In this document: positions 18,527 through 26,346 of the stretch, in pieces
Layout: every line of letters starts with the position of its first letter
How positions within the stretch are numbered: position 1 is the first letter of the stretch
Source: an uncultured Eubacteriales bacterium
GTDB taxonomy: Bacteria > Bacillota > Clostridia > Oscillospirales > Oscillospiraceae
Length of the DNA stretch: 60,751 bases
NCBI GenBank assembly: GCA_949283375.1
Contig: CASDSM010000012.1
Coordinates: 108,827-169,577, forward strand
Direction: 5' to 3'
Program-made: the position numbers and the translations under genes
The notes under the pieces: model-generated
The model's input: the letters and a program-made list of their open reading frames with translations, nothing else
The model's database searches: none
What the model was told of the DNA's origin: nothing

Positions 18527-19272
18527 GCGGCTTGCGGTTTCAGAACTGTATCTTCGACCTCTACGGCACCCTGGTGGACATCCACACCGACGAGGGGGAC
18601 CCGCGCCTCTGGGAGAAGCTGGCCCTCTTCTACGGCTACTACAACGCATCCTATACCCCGGACGAGCTGCGCGATGCCTTTCACCGCGCCGTCGCCGCGC
18701 TGGAGGCGGGGCAGACCCGCCTGCGGCAGGACGCGCACGAGTGCTTCCCTGAGATCCCAATCGAGGAGGCCTTCGCCCGCCTCTACCGGGAGAAGGGGGT
18801 GGAGGCGGACCGGGCGCTCGCCGTCCACACCGGTCAGTTTTTCCGCGTCCTCTCGACGGAGTATATCCGCCTCTATGACGGGGCGCTTGAGCTGCTGCGC
18901 CGCCTGAGGGCGGCTGGGAGGGGCGTCTACCTGCTCTCCAACGCGCAGCAGATCTTCACGGAGTATGAGGTGCGCGCCCTCGGCCTCTTCCCGCTCTTTG
19001 ACGCGATCTATCTCTCCTCCGCCTGCGGCTGCCGCAAGCCGGACGCCGCCTTCTTCCGCCTCCTGCTCGAGGAGCAGCGCATCGACCCGGAGACGGCGGT
19101 GATGATCGGCAACGACGGCGTCACCGACATCGGCGGGGCGCACTCGGCGGGACTTGATACGATCTATATCCGCTCCAATATCTCCCCCCGGGAGCCGCTG
19201 CCCGCGGCGGACTATGTGCTCGAACGGATGGACCTCGCGCGGGTGGGGGATATCCTGCTTGACGTCCCGTAA
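18523..19272 (+). CDS. HAD-superfamily hydrolase (phosphatase)
   Basis: 249-aa haloacid dehalogenase-type phosphatase. Motif I is FDLYGTLVD (nucleophile Asp), motif II LLSNAQ, motif III CRKPDAAFF, motif IV GNDGVTDIGGA, with a helical cap between I and II. GTG start overlaps the glucosidase stop as GTGA, so translation is probably coupled; TTG 18532 is an alternative. Being last in the glycogen operon, it may act on a sugar phosphate, but the substrate is unknown. It is not clearly beta-phosphoglucomutase, since the DLYGT motif replaces the usual DxDGV. Confidence 0.8.
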   Translation: MSGLRFQNCIFDLYGTLVDIHTDEGDPRLWEKLALFYGYYNASYTPDELRDAFHRAVAALEAGQTRLRQDAHECFPEIPIEEAFARLYREKGVEADRALAVHTGQFFRVLSTEYIRLYDGALELLRRLRAAGRGVYLLSNAQQIFTEYEVRALGLFPLFDAIYLSSACGCRKPDAAFFRLLLEEQRIDPETAVMIGNDGVTDIGGAHSAGLDTIYIRSNISPREPLPAADYVLERMDLARVGDILLDVP

Positions 19273-19297
19273 ACTGGACAGCAGATGAAAAAAACGC

Positions 19298-19321
19298 TTG
19301 CAATTTCCGATATGGTATGAT
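19298..19321 (+). promoter_or_regulatory. Probable promoter of rplS
   Basis: An extended -10 element TG-G-TATGAT (19313-19321). A TTGCAA lies at 19298-19303 but only 12 bp away, so recognition would rest on the extended -10. Start would be near 19328. Confidence 0.45.
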
Positions 19322-19329
19322 ATCCTTGA

Positions 19330-19432
19330 ACAGTCTGAAAAAGGGTGGTCCTCTGGGCCGCGCGCGGTGGAGACTGTGAAATCCGCGCGGTGGAACGGCG
19401 CCAAGAACACCTATAATTACAGGAGGCAAAAC
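19330..19432 (+). promoter_or_regulatory. rplS 5' leader, candidate ribosomal-protein autoregulatory element
   Basis: A roughly 100-nt leader closed by ACAGTCT (19330-19336) pairing with AGACTGT (19371-19377). The enclosed segment is GC-rich, and a near repeat (CCGCGCGCGGTGGA, then CCGCGCGGTGGA) lies across the right arm. L19 leaders are known in Firmicutes; I cannot verify a match to that family without a covariance search. Ends with AGGAGG 6 nt before the ATG. Confidence 0.4.
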
Positions 19433-19774
19433 ATGGATCTGATCAAAATGCTTGACCAGCAGAACGTCAAGGCCGAGGCCCCGCAGATTCGCGTGGGCGA
19501 CACCGTCCGCGTGCACATCAAGGTGACCGAGGGCGCGAAGGAGCGTATCCAGGTCTTCGAGGGCACTGTGATCGCCAAGAAGCACGGCGGCGTCAATGAG
19601 ACCTTCACCGTCCGCCGCATCTCCTACGGCGTGGGCGTGGAGAAGGTGTTCCCGGTCCACTCTCCCAACGTGGTGAAGGTGGAGACCGTCCGCAAGGGCA
19701 AGGTGCGCCGCGCCAAGCTGTATTATCTGCGTGACCGCGTGGGTAAGGCTGCGAAGGTCAAGGAGAAACTCTAA
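19433..19774 (+). CDS. rplS: 50S ribosomal protein L19
   Basis: Large-subunit protein at the 30S-50S interface, 113 aa, normal length. Recognised from [46 protein letters not shown] and the C-terminal [23 protein letters not shown] 19433 has AGGAGG 6 nt upstream; the same frame is open upstream through the leader but is not coding. It is monocistronic or nearly so, because an intrinsic terminator follows within 20 nt. Confidence 0.97.
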   Translation: MDLIKMLDQQNVKAEAPQIRVGDTVRVHIKVTEGAKERIQVFEGTVIAKKHGGVNETFTVRRISYGVGVEKVFPVHSPNVVKVETVRKGKVRRAKLYYLRDRVGKAAKVKEKL

Positions 19775-19789
19775 TCCGGTATTTGCAGG

Positions 19790-19818
19790 AAAAGGGGCGG
19801 GAGACCGTCCCTTTTTTT
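19790..19818 (+). terminator. Intrinsic terminator after rplS
   Basis: Stem AAAAGGGGCGG (19790-19800) with CCGTCCCTTTT (19805-19815), one G-T wobble, GAGA tetraloop, followed by a T run to 19818. Confidence 0.85.
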
Positions 19819-19878
19819 GCACCTTACGGCACAGTATGCCGCCTGCCCCGGCGGGCGGAGCAGATCGGAGGGAGCGAG

Positions 19879-20748
19879 ATGAATATTCAGTGGTATCCCG
19901 GCCATATGACCAAGACGCGCCGGATGATGCTCGAGCAGATGAAGCTGATCGACCTTGCGGTGGAGATCATAGACGCCCGCATCCCGGTCTCCAGCCGCAA
20001 CCCCGACCTGGACGGACTTCTGGGGGACAAGCCGCGCCTGATCGTCCTCAACCGCTGCGACCAGGCGGACGAGCAGATGAACCGCCGCTGGGCGGACTGG
20101 TTTCGGCGGCAGGGCTATCAGGTCCTGCCTGCCGACTCCCGCTCCGGCGCGGGGGTGAATCAGTTTGCCCCCACCGTCCGGGCCGCGCTGCGCGAGCAGA
20201 TCGCCCGCTGGACGGAGAAGGGGCAGGTGGGCCGCCCGATCCGCGTGATGGTGGCGGGCGTGCCGAACGTGGGCAAGTCCACCTTCATCAACCAGGTCGC
20301 CCGGCGCAAGTCCGCCAAGGCGCAGAACCGCCCCGGCGTCACCCGGGGCAAGCAGTGGATCACGGTGGACAGCGGCCTGGAGCTGCTGGACACGCCGGGC
20401 ATCCTCTGGCCGAAATTTGACGACCCCACGGTGGGTCTGCACCTGGCCTACACCGGCGCGGTGAAGGATGAGATCCTGGACCTGGAGACCCTCGCCTCCG
20501 GCCTGATGGGCCTGCTCGCCCGGCGCTATCCGCAGACGATCGAGGGGCGCTACAAGATCAAGGCTGACCCGGACGCCCAGGACTGGGAGCTGCTGGAGGC
20601 GGCGGGGCGCAAGCGGGGCTTTCTCATCTCCGGCGGCGAGGTGGACACGGAACGGATGAGCCGCGTCCTGCTGGAGGAGTTCCGCTCCGGCAAGCTGGGC
20701 CGATTCACCCTGGAGAGCCCGCCGGACGGGCCGGAGGCGGACGGATGA
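19879..20748 (+). CDS. rbgA: Ribosome biogenesis GTPase RbgA (YlqF)
   Basis: Circularly permuted GTPase needed for a late step of 50S assembly. The permuted motif order is visible: G4 as NRCD (about residue 56), then G1 GVPNVGKS, G2 region GVTRGKQW and G3 DTPGILWP, followed by the C-terminal RNA-binding domain. N-terminus MNIQWYPGHMTKTRR is typical. ATG 19879 (289 aa) follows GGAGGGAG; upstream in-frame sequence runs through the terminator and is excluded. Stop overlaps rnhB as ATGA. Confidence 0.95.
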   Translation: MNIQWYPGHMTKTRRMMLEQMKLIDLAVEIIDARIPVSSRNPDLDGLLGDKPRLIVLNRCDQADEQMNRRWADWFRRQGYQVLPADSRSGAGVNQFAPTVRAALREQIARWTEKGQVGRPIRVMVAGVPNVGKSTFINQVARRKSAKAQNRPGVTRGKQWITVDSGLELLDTPGILWPKFDDPTVGLHLAYTGAVKDEILDLETLASGLMGLLARRYPQTIEGRYKIKADPDAQDWELLEAAGRKRGFLISGGEVDTERMSRVLLEEFRSGKLGRFTLESPPDGPEADG

Positions 20749-21380
20749 GCCGCCGCCCCCGGCCGGAGCGCGACCTCTGGGTGGAGGAGGAGCGCGTTTT
20801 TGCCGAGCGCGGATTTCTGCGCCTGTGCGGCGTGGACGAGGCGGGCGCCGGACCGCTGGCCGGACCGGTGTATGCCGCGGCGGTCATCCTGCCGCGCGGG
20901 CTGATCATCCCGGTGCTGGACGACTCCAAGCGCCTGACCGAGCGCCGCCGCGAGGCGCTCTTTCCGCAGATCCAGGAGCAGGCGGTCGCCTGGGCGGTCG
21001 CCTGGGCGGATGAGCGGGAGATCGAGGCGCTGAATATCCTCAACGCCAGAATGCTCGCCATGGACCGCGCGATTTCCAGACTGGACCCGGGCGCGGAGTA
21101 CGCCCTCATCGACGGCAGCTACAATCACGGCATCCGCTGCCCGAATGAGACGCTGGTGAAGGGAGACAGCCGCAGCGCCAACATCGCCGCCGCCTCCATC
21201 CTCGCCAAGGTCAGCCGGGACCGCTATATGTGCCAGATGGCCGAGCGCTATCCGGAGTACCATTTTGAACAGCACAAGGGCTATCCGACCAAGCTGCACT
21301 ATGAGATGCTCGAGCGCTACGGGCCCTGCCCCATCCACCGGCAAAATTTCCTGCGCAAGTTCTATGAGCAGAGACGCTGA
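20745..21380 (+). CDS. rnhB: Ribonuclease HII
   Basis: Cleaves RNA in RNA-DNA hybrids and at misincorporated ribonucleotides. 211 aa. Signature CGVDEAGAGPLAGPV carries the catalytic Asp-Glu pair; further acidic residues lie in ALIDGSYN and VKGDSRSANIAAASILAKV. The end (YPEYHFEQHKGYPTKLHYE) is typical of RNase HII. It is translationally coupled to rbgA (4-nt overlap) and overlaps yraN by 17 nt. rplS-rbgA-rnhB-yraN is a widely conserved gene order. Confidence 0.95.
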   Translation: MSRRPRPERDLWVEEERVFAERGFLRLCGVDEAGAGPLAGPVYAAAVILPRGLIIPVLDDSKRLTERRREALFPQIQEQAVAWAVAWADEREIEALNILNARMLAMDRAISRLDPGAEYALIDGSYNHGIRCPNETLVKGDSRSANIAAASILAKVSRDRYMCQMAERYPEYHFEQHKGYPTKLHYEMLERYGPCPIHRQNFLRKFYEQRR

Positions 21381-21738
21381 GTATTACCTGGGACAGTGGG
21401 GGGAGGCGCTGGCCGCCCGCCTGCTCTACCGGCAGGGCTTTCACATCCTCGCCCACCGCTACACCTGCCGGGAGGGGGAACTGGACCTGGTCGCCCGCAG
21501 GGGAGAGACCCTCGCTGTGGTGGAGGTCAAGCTCCGCTCCGGGCGGCATGACGCGGGGGCGGCGGCGGTGACCGCCCGGAAGCAGGGGCGCATCCGCACG
21601 GCGGCGGCGCGCTACCTGACGGAGCATCCCGGGCTGGGCGAGCTGACCGTCCGCTTCGACGTCTGCCAGATCACTGCGCCGCAGGGGACGGCAACGGCGG
21701 AGCCAGGAATGGACTACTTTGAAAACGCCTTTTATTGA
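21364..21738 (+). CDS. yraN: YraN/UPF0102 family protein (nuclease-fold)
   Basis: 124-aa protein of UPF0102, a Holliday-junction-resolvase/endonuclease-like fold of unsettled role. Family motifs: LGQWGEALAARLLYRQGFHIL, REGELDLVARRGETLAVVEVKLR, which contains the E..D...E-K nuclease-like core, then a basic helix (TARKQGRIRTAAARYL). ATG 21364 lies inside the rnhB end; the ribosome binding site is poor, consistent with coupling. Function in DNA processing is inferred from fold only. Confidence 0.88.
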   Translation: MSRDAEYYLGQWGEALAARLLYRQGFHILAHRYTCREGELDLVARRGETLAVVEVKLRSGRHDAGAAAVTARKQGRIRTAAARYLTEHPGLGELTVRFDVCQITAPQGTATAEPGMDYFENAFY

Positions 21739-21942
21739 GGGGGAGGCCGCCGCTTCGACAGATTCCGGCCCCCTGCGGCCGCTATAATGAAAAAAGAACG
21801 GTGGACGGCGCTCTTTTCCGGGCAGAAAACTTGACCGCAGCGCCGATTGATGCAATAATAAATCGGTGTGGGCGCACGGCGCCCCGCCGCGGATGGCGGC
21901 GCGCCTGCGATCCAATCCTGACATGTGAGGACAGTGAAGCGT
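21739..21942 (+). other. Intergenic region and leader before thrC
   Basis: 204 bp. It contains a TATAAT at 21783-21788 without a matching -35, the thrC promoter (21831-21859), and a GC-rich leader with self-complementary stretches (CGCCGC and GGCGGCG near 21886-21902). I see no T-box specifier or AGGGTGGNACCGCG motif. Confidence 0.6.
21831..21859 (+). promoter_or_regulatory. Promoter of thrC
   Basis: TTGACC (21831-21836), 17-bp spacer, extended -10 TG-C-AATAAT (21851-21859). Transcript start would be near 21866, leaving about 75 nt of leader. Confidence 0.7.
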
Positions 21943-23430
21943 ATGTACTATGTAAGCACGAGAAATAAGCAGCTGGAATTTACGCCGGCCCAGGCGATCT
22001 CTCAGGGCCTTTCCCGGGAGGGAGGACTGTTTCTCCCCGCCGCGCTGCCCCGCCTGCCGGGACATGCGCTGGAGAATCTGAAAAATATGTCCTACCAGCA
22101 GCGGGCGGTCTACATCATGGGCCTGTATCTGACCCACTTCACCACCTCGGAGCTGACGGCCTACACGGCCAAGGCCTACGGCCCGGAGAAATTTGACACC
22201 CGCGCGGTCGCCCCGGTCCACAAGGTGGACGGCAAGACCTACTGCCTGGAGCTCTGGCACGGCCCGACCTGCGCGTTCAAGGACATGGCGCTTCAGATGC
22301 TGCCCTATCTTCTGACTGCCTCCATGCGGAAAAACTATGACAATCGCACCGTCTGCGTCCTTGTGGCCACCTCCGGCGACACCGGTAAGGCGGCGATGGA
22401 GGGCTTCCGCGATGTGGACCAGACGAAGATCCTGACCTTCTACCCCAAGGACGGCGTGTCCGAGGTGCAGGCCCTCCAGATGAAGACGCAGGAGGGGGAG
22501 AACGTCGGCGTCTGCTCCGTCGTGGGCAATTTCGACGACGTGCAGACCGGCGTGAAGCAGCTCTTCTCCGATGAGGCGCTGCGCGCGCAGCTGGAGGAAA
22601 ACCACATCTTCCTCTCCTCGGCCAACTCCATCAACTGGGGCCGCGTCCTGCCGCAGATCGTCTACTATGTCTCCGCCTACTGCGACCTGCTGCGCGATGG
22701 CGAGATCGCCAACGGCGATGCGATCAACGTCTGCGTGCCCACGGGGAACTTCGGCAATATCCTCGCCGCCTACTATGCCCGCGAGATGGGGGTGCCCATC
22801 GCAAAGCTGATCTGCGCCTCCAATAGCAACAATGTCCTCACCGACTTCCTGCGGACGGGTACCTATGACAAGAACCGTACCTTCTTCCATACCGTCTCCC
22901 CGTCGATGGATATCCTCATCTCCAGCAACCTCGAGCGCCTGCTCTACGCCCTCTCCGGCGGCGACGACCGCTGCGTGGCGGGATATATGGAGCAGCTCGC
23001 CGGCACCGGCTCCTACACGGTGGACGAGGACATCCGGAAGAAGCTCACCGCCCTCTTTGACGCCGGCTATGCCGACGAGGAGGCGACCAAGTCGGCCATC
23101 GGCCGTCTCTGGACGGAGCACCGCTATCTGATCGACACCCATACGGCGGTGGCTTTCCATGTGCTTGAGGAGTACCGCGCGCGCACGGGGGACGAGACCC
23201 CCACCGTGGTGGCCTCCACCGCCAGCCCCTTCAAATTCTGCGACGCGGTGCTCGACGCCATCGGCGTGGAGGAGCGCGCCCAGGGCGCGGCGCTGCTTGA
23301 CCAGCTCGCGGAGGCGACCGGCGTCGCCGTGCCCCGTCCGCTCGCCGGCCTGCGGGAGAAGACGGTCCGCTTTGACGGCTGGGTGCAGAAGGAGCAGATG
23401 AAGGCGGTCGTGACCGGCTTTCTGAAGTAA
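21943..23430 (+). CDS. thrC: Threonine synthase
   Basis: PLP enzyme converting O-phosphohomoserine to threonine. 495 aa, the longer fungal/bacterial-type threonine synthase. N-terminus MYYVSTRNKQLEFTPAQAI and SREGGLFLP are diagnostic; the PLP lysine is in GPTCAFKDMALQMLP; phosphate-binding residues are in VCVPTGNFGNILAAYYA. ATG 21943 follows GAGG by 12 nt; GTG 21925 and GTG 21934 are possible earlier starts. The stop shares a base with the next start (TAATG). Confidence 0.95.
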   Translation: MYYVSTRNKQLEFTPAQAISQGLSREGGLFLPAALPRLPGHALENLKNMSYQQRAVYIMGLYLTHFTTSELTAYTAKAYGPEKFDTRAVAPVHKVDGKTYCLELWHGPTCAFKDMALQMLPYLLTASMRKNYDNRTVCVLVATSGDTGKAAMEGFRDVDQTKILTFYPKDGVSEVQALQMKTQEGENVGVCSVVGNFDDVQTGVKQLFSDEALRAQLEENHIFLSSANSINWGRVLPQIVYYVSAYCDLLRDGEIANGDAINVCVPTGNFGNILAAYYAREMGVPIAKLICASNSNNVLTDFLRTGTYDKNRTFFHTVSPSMDILISSNLERLLYALSGGDDRCVAGYMEQLAGTGSYTVDEDIRKKLTALFDAGYADEEATKSAIGRLWTEHRYLIDTHTAVAFHVLEEYRARTGDETPTVVASTASPFKFCDAVLDAIGVEERAQGAALLDQLAEATGVAVPRPLAGLREKTVRFDGWVQKEQMKAVVTGFLK

Positions 23431-24122
23431 TGGCACTCTTTGCCATCGGGGACACACACCTGTCCTTCTCCGCCGGAAAACCGATGGACGTCTTCGGCCC
23501 GGCGTGGAGGGACCACGCCGAACGGCTCCGCGCGGGCTTTGCCGCCCATGTGGGCGCAGAGGACACCGTCCTCCTGCTGGGAGATCTCAGCTGGGGGATG
23601 CGCCTGGAGGACTGTGCGGAGGACTTTCGCTTCCTCAACGCCCTCCCGGGCGCGGTCAAGCTGATCGTGAAGGGCAACCACGACTACTGGTGGACGACAG
23701 GTCAGAAGATGGAGCGCTTTTTTCAGGCGCAGGGCCTGCACACCCTCCGCCTGCTGCACAACAGCTGCTGGCTGTACGGCGATGTGGCCCTGTGCGGCAC
23801 GCGCGGCTGGTTTCTCGACCAGGACCAGCAGCCGCAGAATGAAAAGCTGCTCCGGCGCGAGTGCATCCGGCTGGAGACGTCGCTGCGCGCGGCGGGGGAG
23901 CGGGAGAAGATCGTCTTCCTCCACTATCCGCCGCTCTACCACGGCTACCGCTGCGAGCCCATTCTGGATCTGCTCGAGCGGTACGGCGTCAGACGGTGCT
24001 GCTATGCCCACCTTCATGGCCGCGCCTGCCAGCTTGCCCTGCAGGGGAGGCGGGGGCAGACGGACTTTTCGCTGCTTTCCGCCGACTATTTGGGGTTTGC
24101 ACCAAAAAAAATTTTAGATTGA
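23430..24122 (+). CDS. Metallophosphoesterase
   Basis: 230-aa calcineurin-like phosphoesterase. Metal-binding motifs occur in order: IGDTHLS, LLGDLSWGM, VKGNHDYWW, FLHYPPLY and YAHLHGRA. No signal peptide or membrane segment. It overlaps thrC by one base (TAATG), so is probably co-translated, though a functional link to threonine synthesis is not apparent. The substrate is unknown; related proteins are annotated only as metallophosphatases. Confidence 0.85.
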   Translation: MALFAIGDTHLSFSAGKPMDVFGPAWRDHAERLRAGFAAHVGAEDTVLLLGDLSWGMRLEDCAEDFRFLNALPGAVKLIVKGNHDYWWTTGQKMERFFQAQGLHTLRLLHNSCWLYGDVALCGTRGWFLDQDQQPQNEKLLRRECIRLETSLRAAGEREKIVFLHYPPLYHGYRCEPILDLLERYGVRRCCYAHLHGRACQLALQGRRGQTDFSLLSADYLGFAPKKILD

Positions 24123-24145
24123 CCCGGTCTTTTCACAAAAAAGAG

Positions 24146-24174
24146 TGGAAATCTATGCGTAAGTCTGATACAAT
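24146..24174 (+). promoter_or_regulatory. Promoter of tig
   Basis: TGGAAA (24146-24151), 17-bp spacer, extended -10 TG-A-TACAAT (24166-24174) in an AT-richer 110-bp gap. No CIRCE or other heat-shock operator was seen. Confidence 0.65.
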
Positions 24175-24235
24175 AACACACTGATGATTTTGTCAAGTCA
24201 GAGCGGCAGCCCGCTCAAAGAGGAGGAACATCCCC

Positions 24236-25633
24236 ATGAATCTGAAGAATGTAGAGAAAAAAGAACATAACACCGCTGAGCTGACCATTGAGATCTCCGG
24301 CGCGGAGTTTCAGGCCGCCGTTGAGAAGGTCTACCGCAAGGTGAAGAGCCAGATCACTCTGCCCGGCTTCCGCAAGGGCAAGGCCCCGCGCAAGCTGGTG
24401 GAGAAGATGTACGGCTCGGACGTGTTCTATGAGGATGCGCTTGATGAGCTCTCCCCGGCGATCATGGAGGAGATCGGCAAGCAGGAGGACCTGGAGCTGG
24501 TCGGCTATCCCAAGACGGACGTCAAGTCCATGGGCCCGGAGGGCGTGGAGCTGGTGATCACCGTCGGCCTGATGCCGGTGGCCACCCTGGGCCAGTACAA
24601 GGAGATCCCCGCCCCGAAGGAGGAGGTCTCCGTCTCTGAGGAGGAGGTCGAGACCGCCCTGCGCCCCTATATCAGCCGCGCGACCACTCAGGTCACGGTG
24701 GACCGCCCGGTGCAGGAGGGCGACACCGCCGTCATCGACTTTGAGGGCTTTGTGGACGGCGTCCCCTTCGAGGGCGGCAAGGGGGAGAACCATGAGCTGA
24801 AAATCGGCTCCGGCACCTTTATCCCCGGCTTTGAGGAGCAGCTCATCGGCGTCTCCGCCGGCGAGGAGAAGGATGTCGAGGTCACCTTCCCCGAGCAGTA
24901 TCACGCCGCCGAGCTGGCGGGCAAGGCCGCTGTCTTCCACTGCAAGGTCCATGAGGTCCATGAGGAGCAGGTCCCCGTTCTGGACGACGAGTTTGCCAAG
25001 GACGTCTCTGAGTTTGAGACCATCGAGGCGCTCAGAGCCGACCTGAGAGCCAAGGCCCTCGAGCGCAAGCAGAAGGACGCGGAGAACGCCTTCCAGCAGT
25101 CCGTTCTCGCCGCTGCGGTCAGCAACGCGCAGATGGATATTCCGGACACGATGGTGGAGTACGAGACCGACCGGACGATGGAGAACTACGAGTCCCGGAT
25201 GCAGGGCAGCGGTATCTCCTTCGACCAGTATCTGAACATGATGGGCACCAACCGCACCGAGTTCCGCCGGAACGTCCGCGCTGACGCCCTGCGCCAGATC
25301 CAGAACGACCTGCTCCTGCGCGCCGTTGCCGACGCGGAGGACATCCAGGTCACCGGGGACGAGGTGGAGGAGCACGTCAAGAGCCTGAGCGAGCAGTACG
25401 GCATGGAGGCGGACAAGATCAAGGCCGCCATCCCGCAGGAGAACCTGGAGCGCGATGTCCGCATGGAGAAAGCCGCGCAGGTGATCTACAGCAGCGCCGT
25501 GGTGGTCGCCGCGGCGGACATGAGCAAGGAAGAGGAGAAGGCGGCGAAGAAGGCTGCCAAGGCTGAGGAGAAGGCTGCCAAGAAGGAGGCCAAGGCCGAG
25601 GCCAAAGCGGAGAAGAAGGCAGACGAGGAGTAA
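24236..25633 (+). CDS. tig: Trigger factor (ribosome-associated chaperone, peptidyl-prolyl isomerase)
   Basis: Binds at the ribosome exit tunnel and folds nascent chains. 465 aa. The N-terminal ribosome-binding domain has the signature GFRKGKAPRKLVEKMYG; the FKBP domain follows (GDTAVIDFEGFVDGVPFEGG, FIPGFEEQLIG), then the helical C-terminal domain. Oddity: the last ~35 residues are a Lys/Ala/Glu low-complexity tail (repeated EEKAAKK, AKAEAKAEKK), longer than in most trigger factors. GAGGAGGAA precedes ATG 24236. It heads the protein quality-control cluster. Confidence 0.95.
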   Translation: MNLKNVEKKEHNTAELTIEISGAEFQAAVEKVYRKVKSQITLPGFRKGKAPRKLVEKMYGSDVFYEDALDELSPAIMEEIGKQEDLELVGYPKTDVKSMGPEGVELVITVGLMPVATLGQYKEIPAPKEEVSVSEEEVETALRPYISRATTQVTVDRPVQEGDTAVIDFEGFVDGVPFEGGKGENHELKIGSGTFIPGFEEQLIGVSAGEEKDVEVTFPEQYHAAELAGKAAVFHCKVHEVHEEQVPVLDDEFAKDVSEFETIEALRADLRAKALERKQKDAENAFQQSVLAAAVSNAQMDIPDTMVEYETDRTMENYESRMQGSGISFDQYLNMMGTNRTEFRRNVRADALRQIQNDLLLRAVADAEDIQVTGDEVEEHVKSLSEQYGMEADKIKAAIPQENLERDVRMEKAAQVIYSSAVVVAAADMSKEEEKAAKKAAKAEEKAAKKEAKAEAKAEKKADEE

Positions 25634-25652
25634 TGTCGTCCTCTGGTCCCGT

Positions 25653-25676
25653 CGGCGGGTATATCTGTGCCCGCCG
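25653..25676 (+). other. Hairpin in the tig-clpP gap
   Basis: CGGCGGG (25653-25659) pairs with CCCGCCG (25670-25676). The downstream CGGCGGGTATC nearly repeats the upstream arm, so the two copies could compete for pairing. There is no T tract directly after, so a terminator role is doubtful. Confidence 0.4.
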
Positions 25677-25723
25677 GCGGGTATCCTGTAAGCACTTTTC
25701 TGTTTTTCTAAGGAGTAATCACT

Positions 25724-26305
25724 ATGAGCTTAGTACCCTATGTAGTGGAGCAGACCAACCGCGGAGAGCGCAGCTATGACATTTTCTCCCGCCTGCTCAA
25801 CGACCGCATTATCTTCCTGTCCGAAGAGGTCAATGATACCACCGCGTCTCTGGTCGTGGCGCAGCTGCTCTATCTGGAGGCCCAGGACCCGGAGAAGGAT
25901 ATTCAGTTCTACATTAACAGCCCCGGCGGCAGCGTGACGGCAGGGATGGCGATCTATGACACGATGCAGTATATCAAGTGCGACGTGTCCACCATCTGCA
26001 TCGGCATGGCTGCCAGCATGGGCGCTTTCCTGCTCTCCAGCGGAACCAAGGGCAAGCGGATCGCCCTGCCCAACGCGGAGATCATGATCCACCAGCCCTC
26101 TGCCGGCACGCAGGGCAAGGTGACCGACATGGAGATCGACGTGGAGCACTTCCTGAAGATCAAGAAGCGCATCAATGAGATCCTGGCGGCCAACACCGGC
26201 AAGGACCCGGAGCAGGTGAAGGCGGACTCCGAGCGCGACCACTGGCTGACTGCGGAGGAGGCCAGGGAGTACGGCCTGATCGATCAGATCTTTTACAACC
26301 GCTGA
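25724..26305 (+). CDS. clpP: ATP-dependent Clp protease proteolytic subunit
   Basis: Serine peptidase that forms the tetradecameric ClpP barrel. 193 aa, standard length. Catalytic Ser in [14 protein letters not shown], His in [10 protein letters not shown], Asp in the [19 protein letters not shown] segment region; N-terminus [22 protein letters not shown] is canonical. AAGGAG precedes ATG 25724. It works with ClpX encoded directly downstream. Confidence 0.97.
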   Translation: MSLVPYVVEQTNRGERSYDIFSRLLNDRIIFLSEEVNDTTASLVVAQLLYLEAQDPEKDIQFYINSPGGSVTAGMAIYDTMQYIKCDVSTICIGMAASMGAFLLSSGTKGKRIALPNAEIMIHQPSAGTQGKVTDMEIDVEHFLKIKKRINEILAANTGKDPEQVKADSERDHWLTAEEAREYGLIDQIFYNR

Positions 26306-26346
26306 GTCTGCCCCGGCGCTCATGCGGCTCAGGGAGGAACGCAGCG

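Noticed and set aside
19342-19366. AGGGTGG followed by GC-rich sequence, resembling the T-box antiterminator motif
   Set aside because: The full AGGGTGGNACCGCG consensus is not matched, and the gene is a ribosomal protein rather than an aminoacylation or amino-acid gene.
19298-19432. N-terminal extension of L19
   Set aside because: It would begin in the promoter and run through the leader; ATG 19433 has an ideal ribosome binding site and gives the standard 113-aa protein.
21211-23457. A 748-codon minus-strand frame opposite thrC
   Set aside because: Composition and boundaries follow the sense gene; it would span the thrC promoter and the yraN gene.
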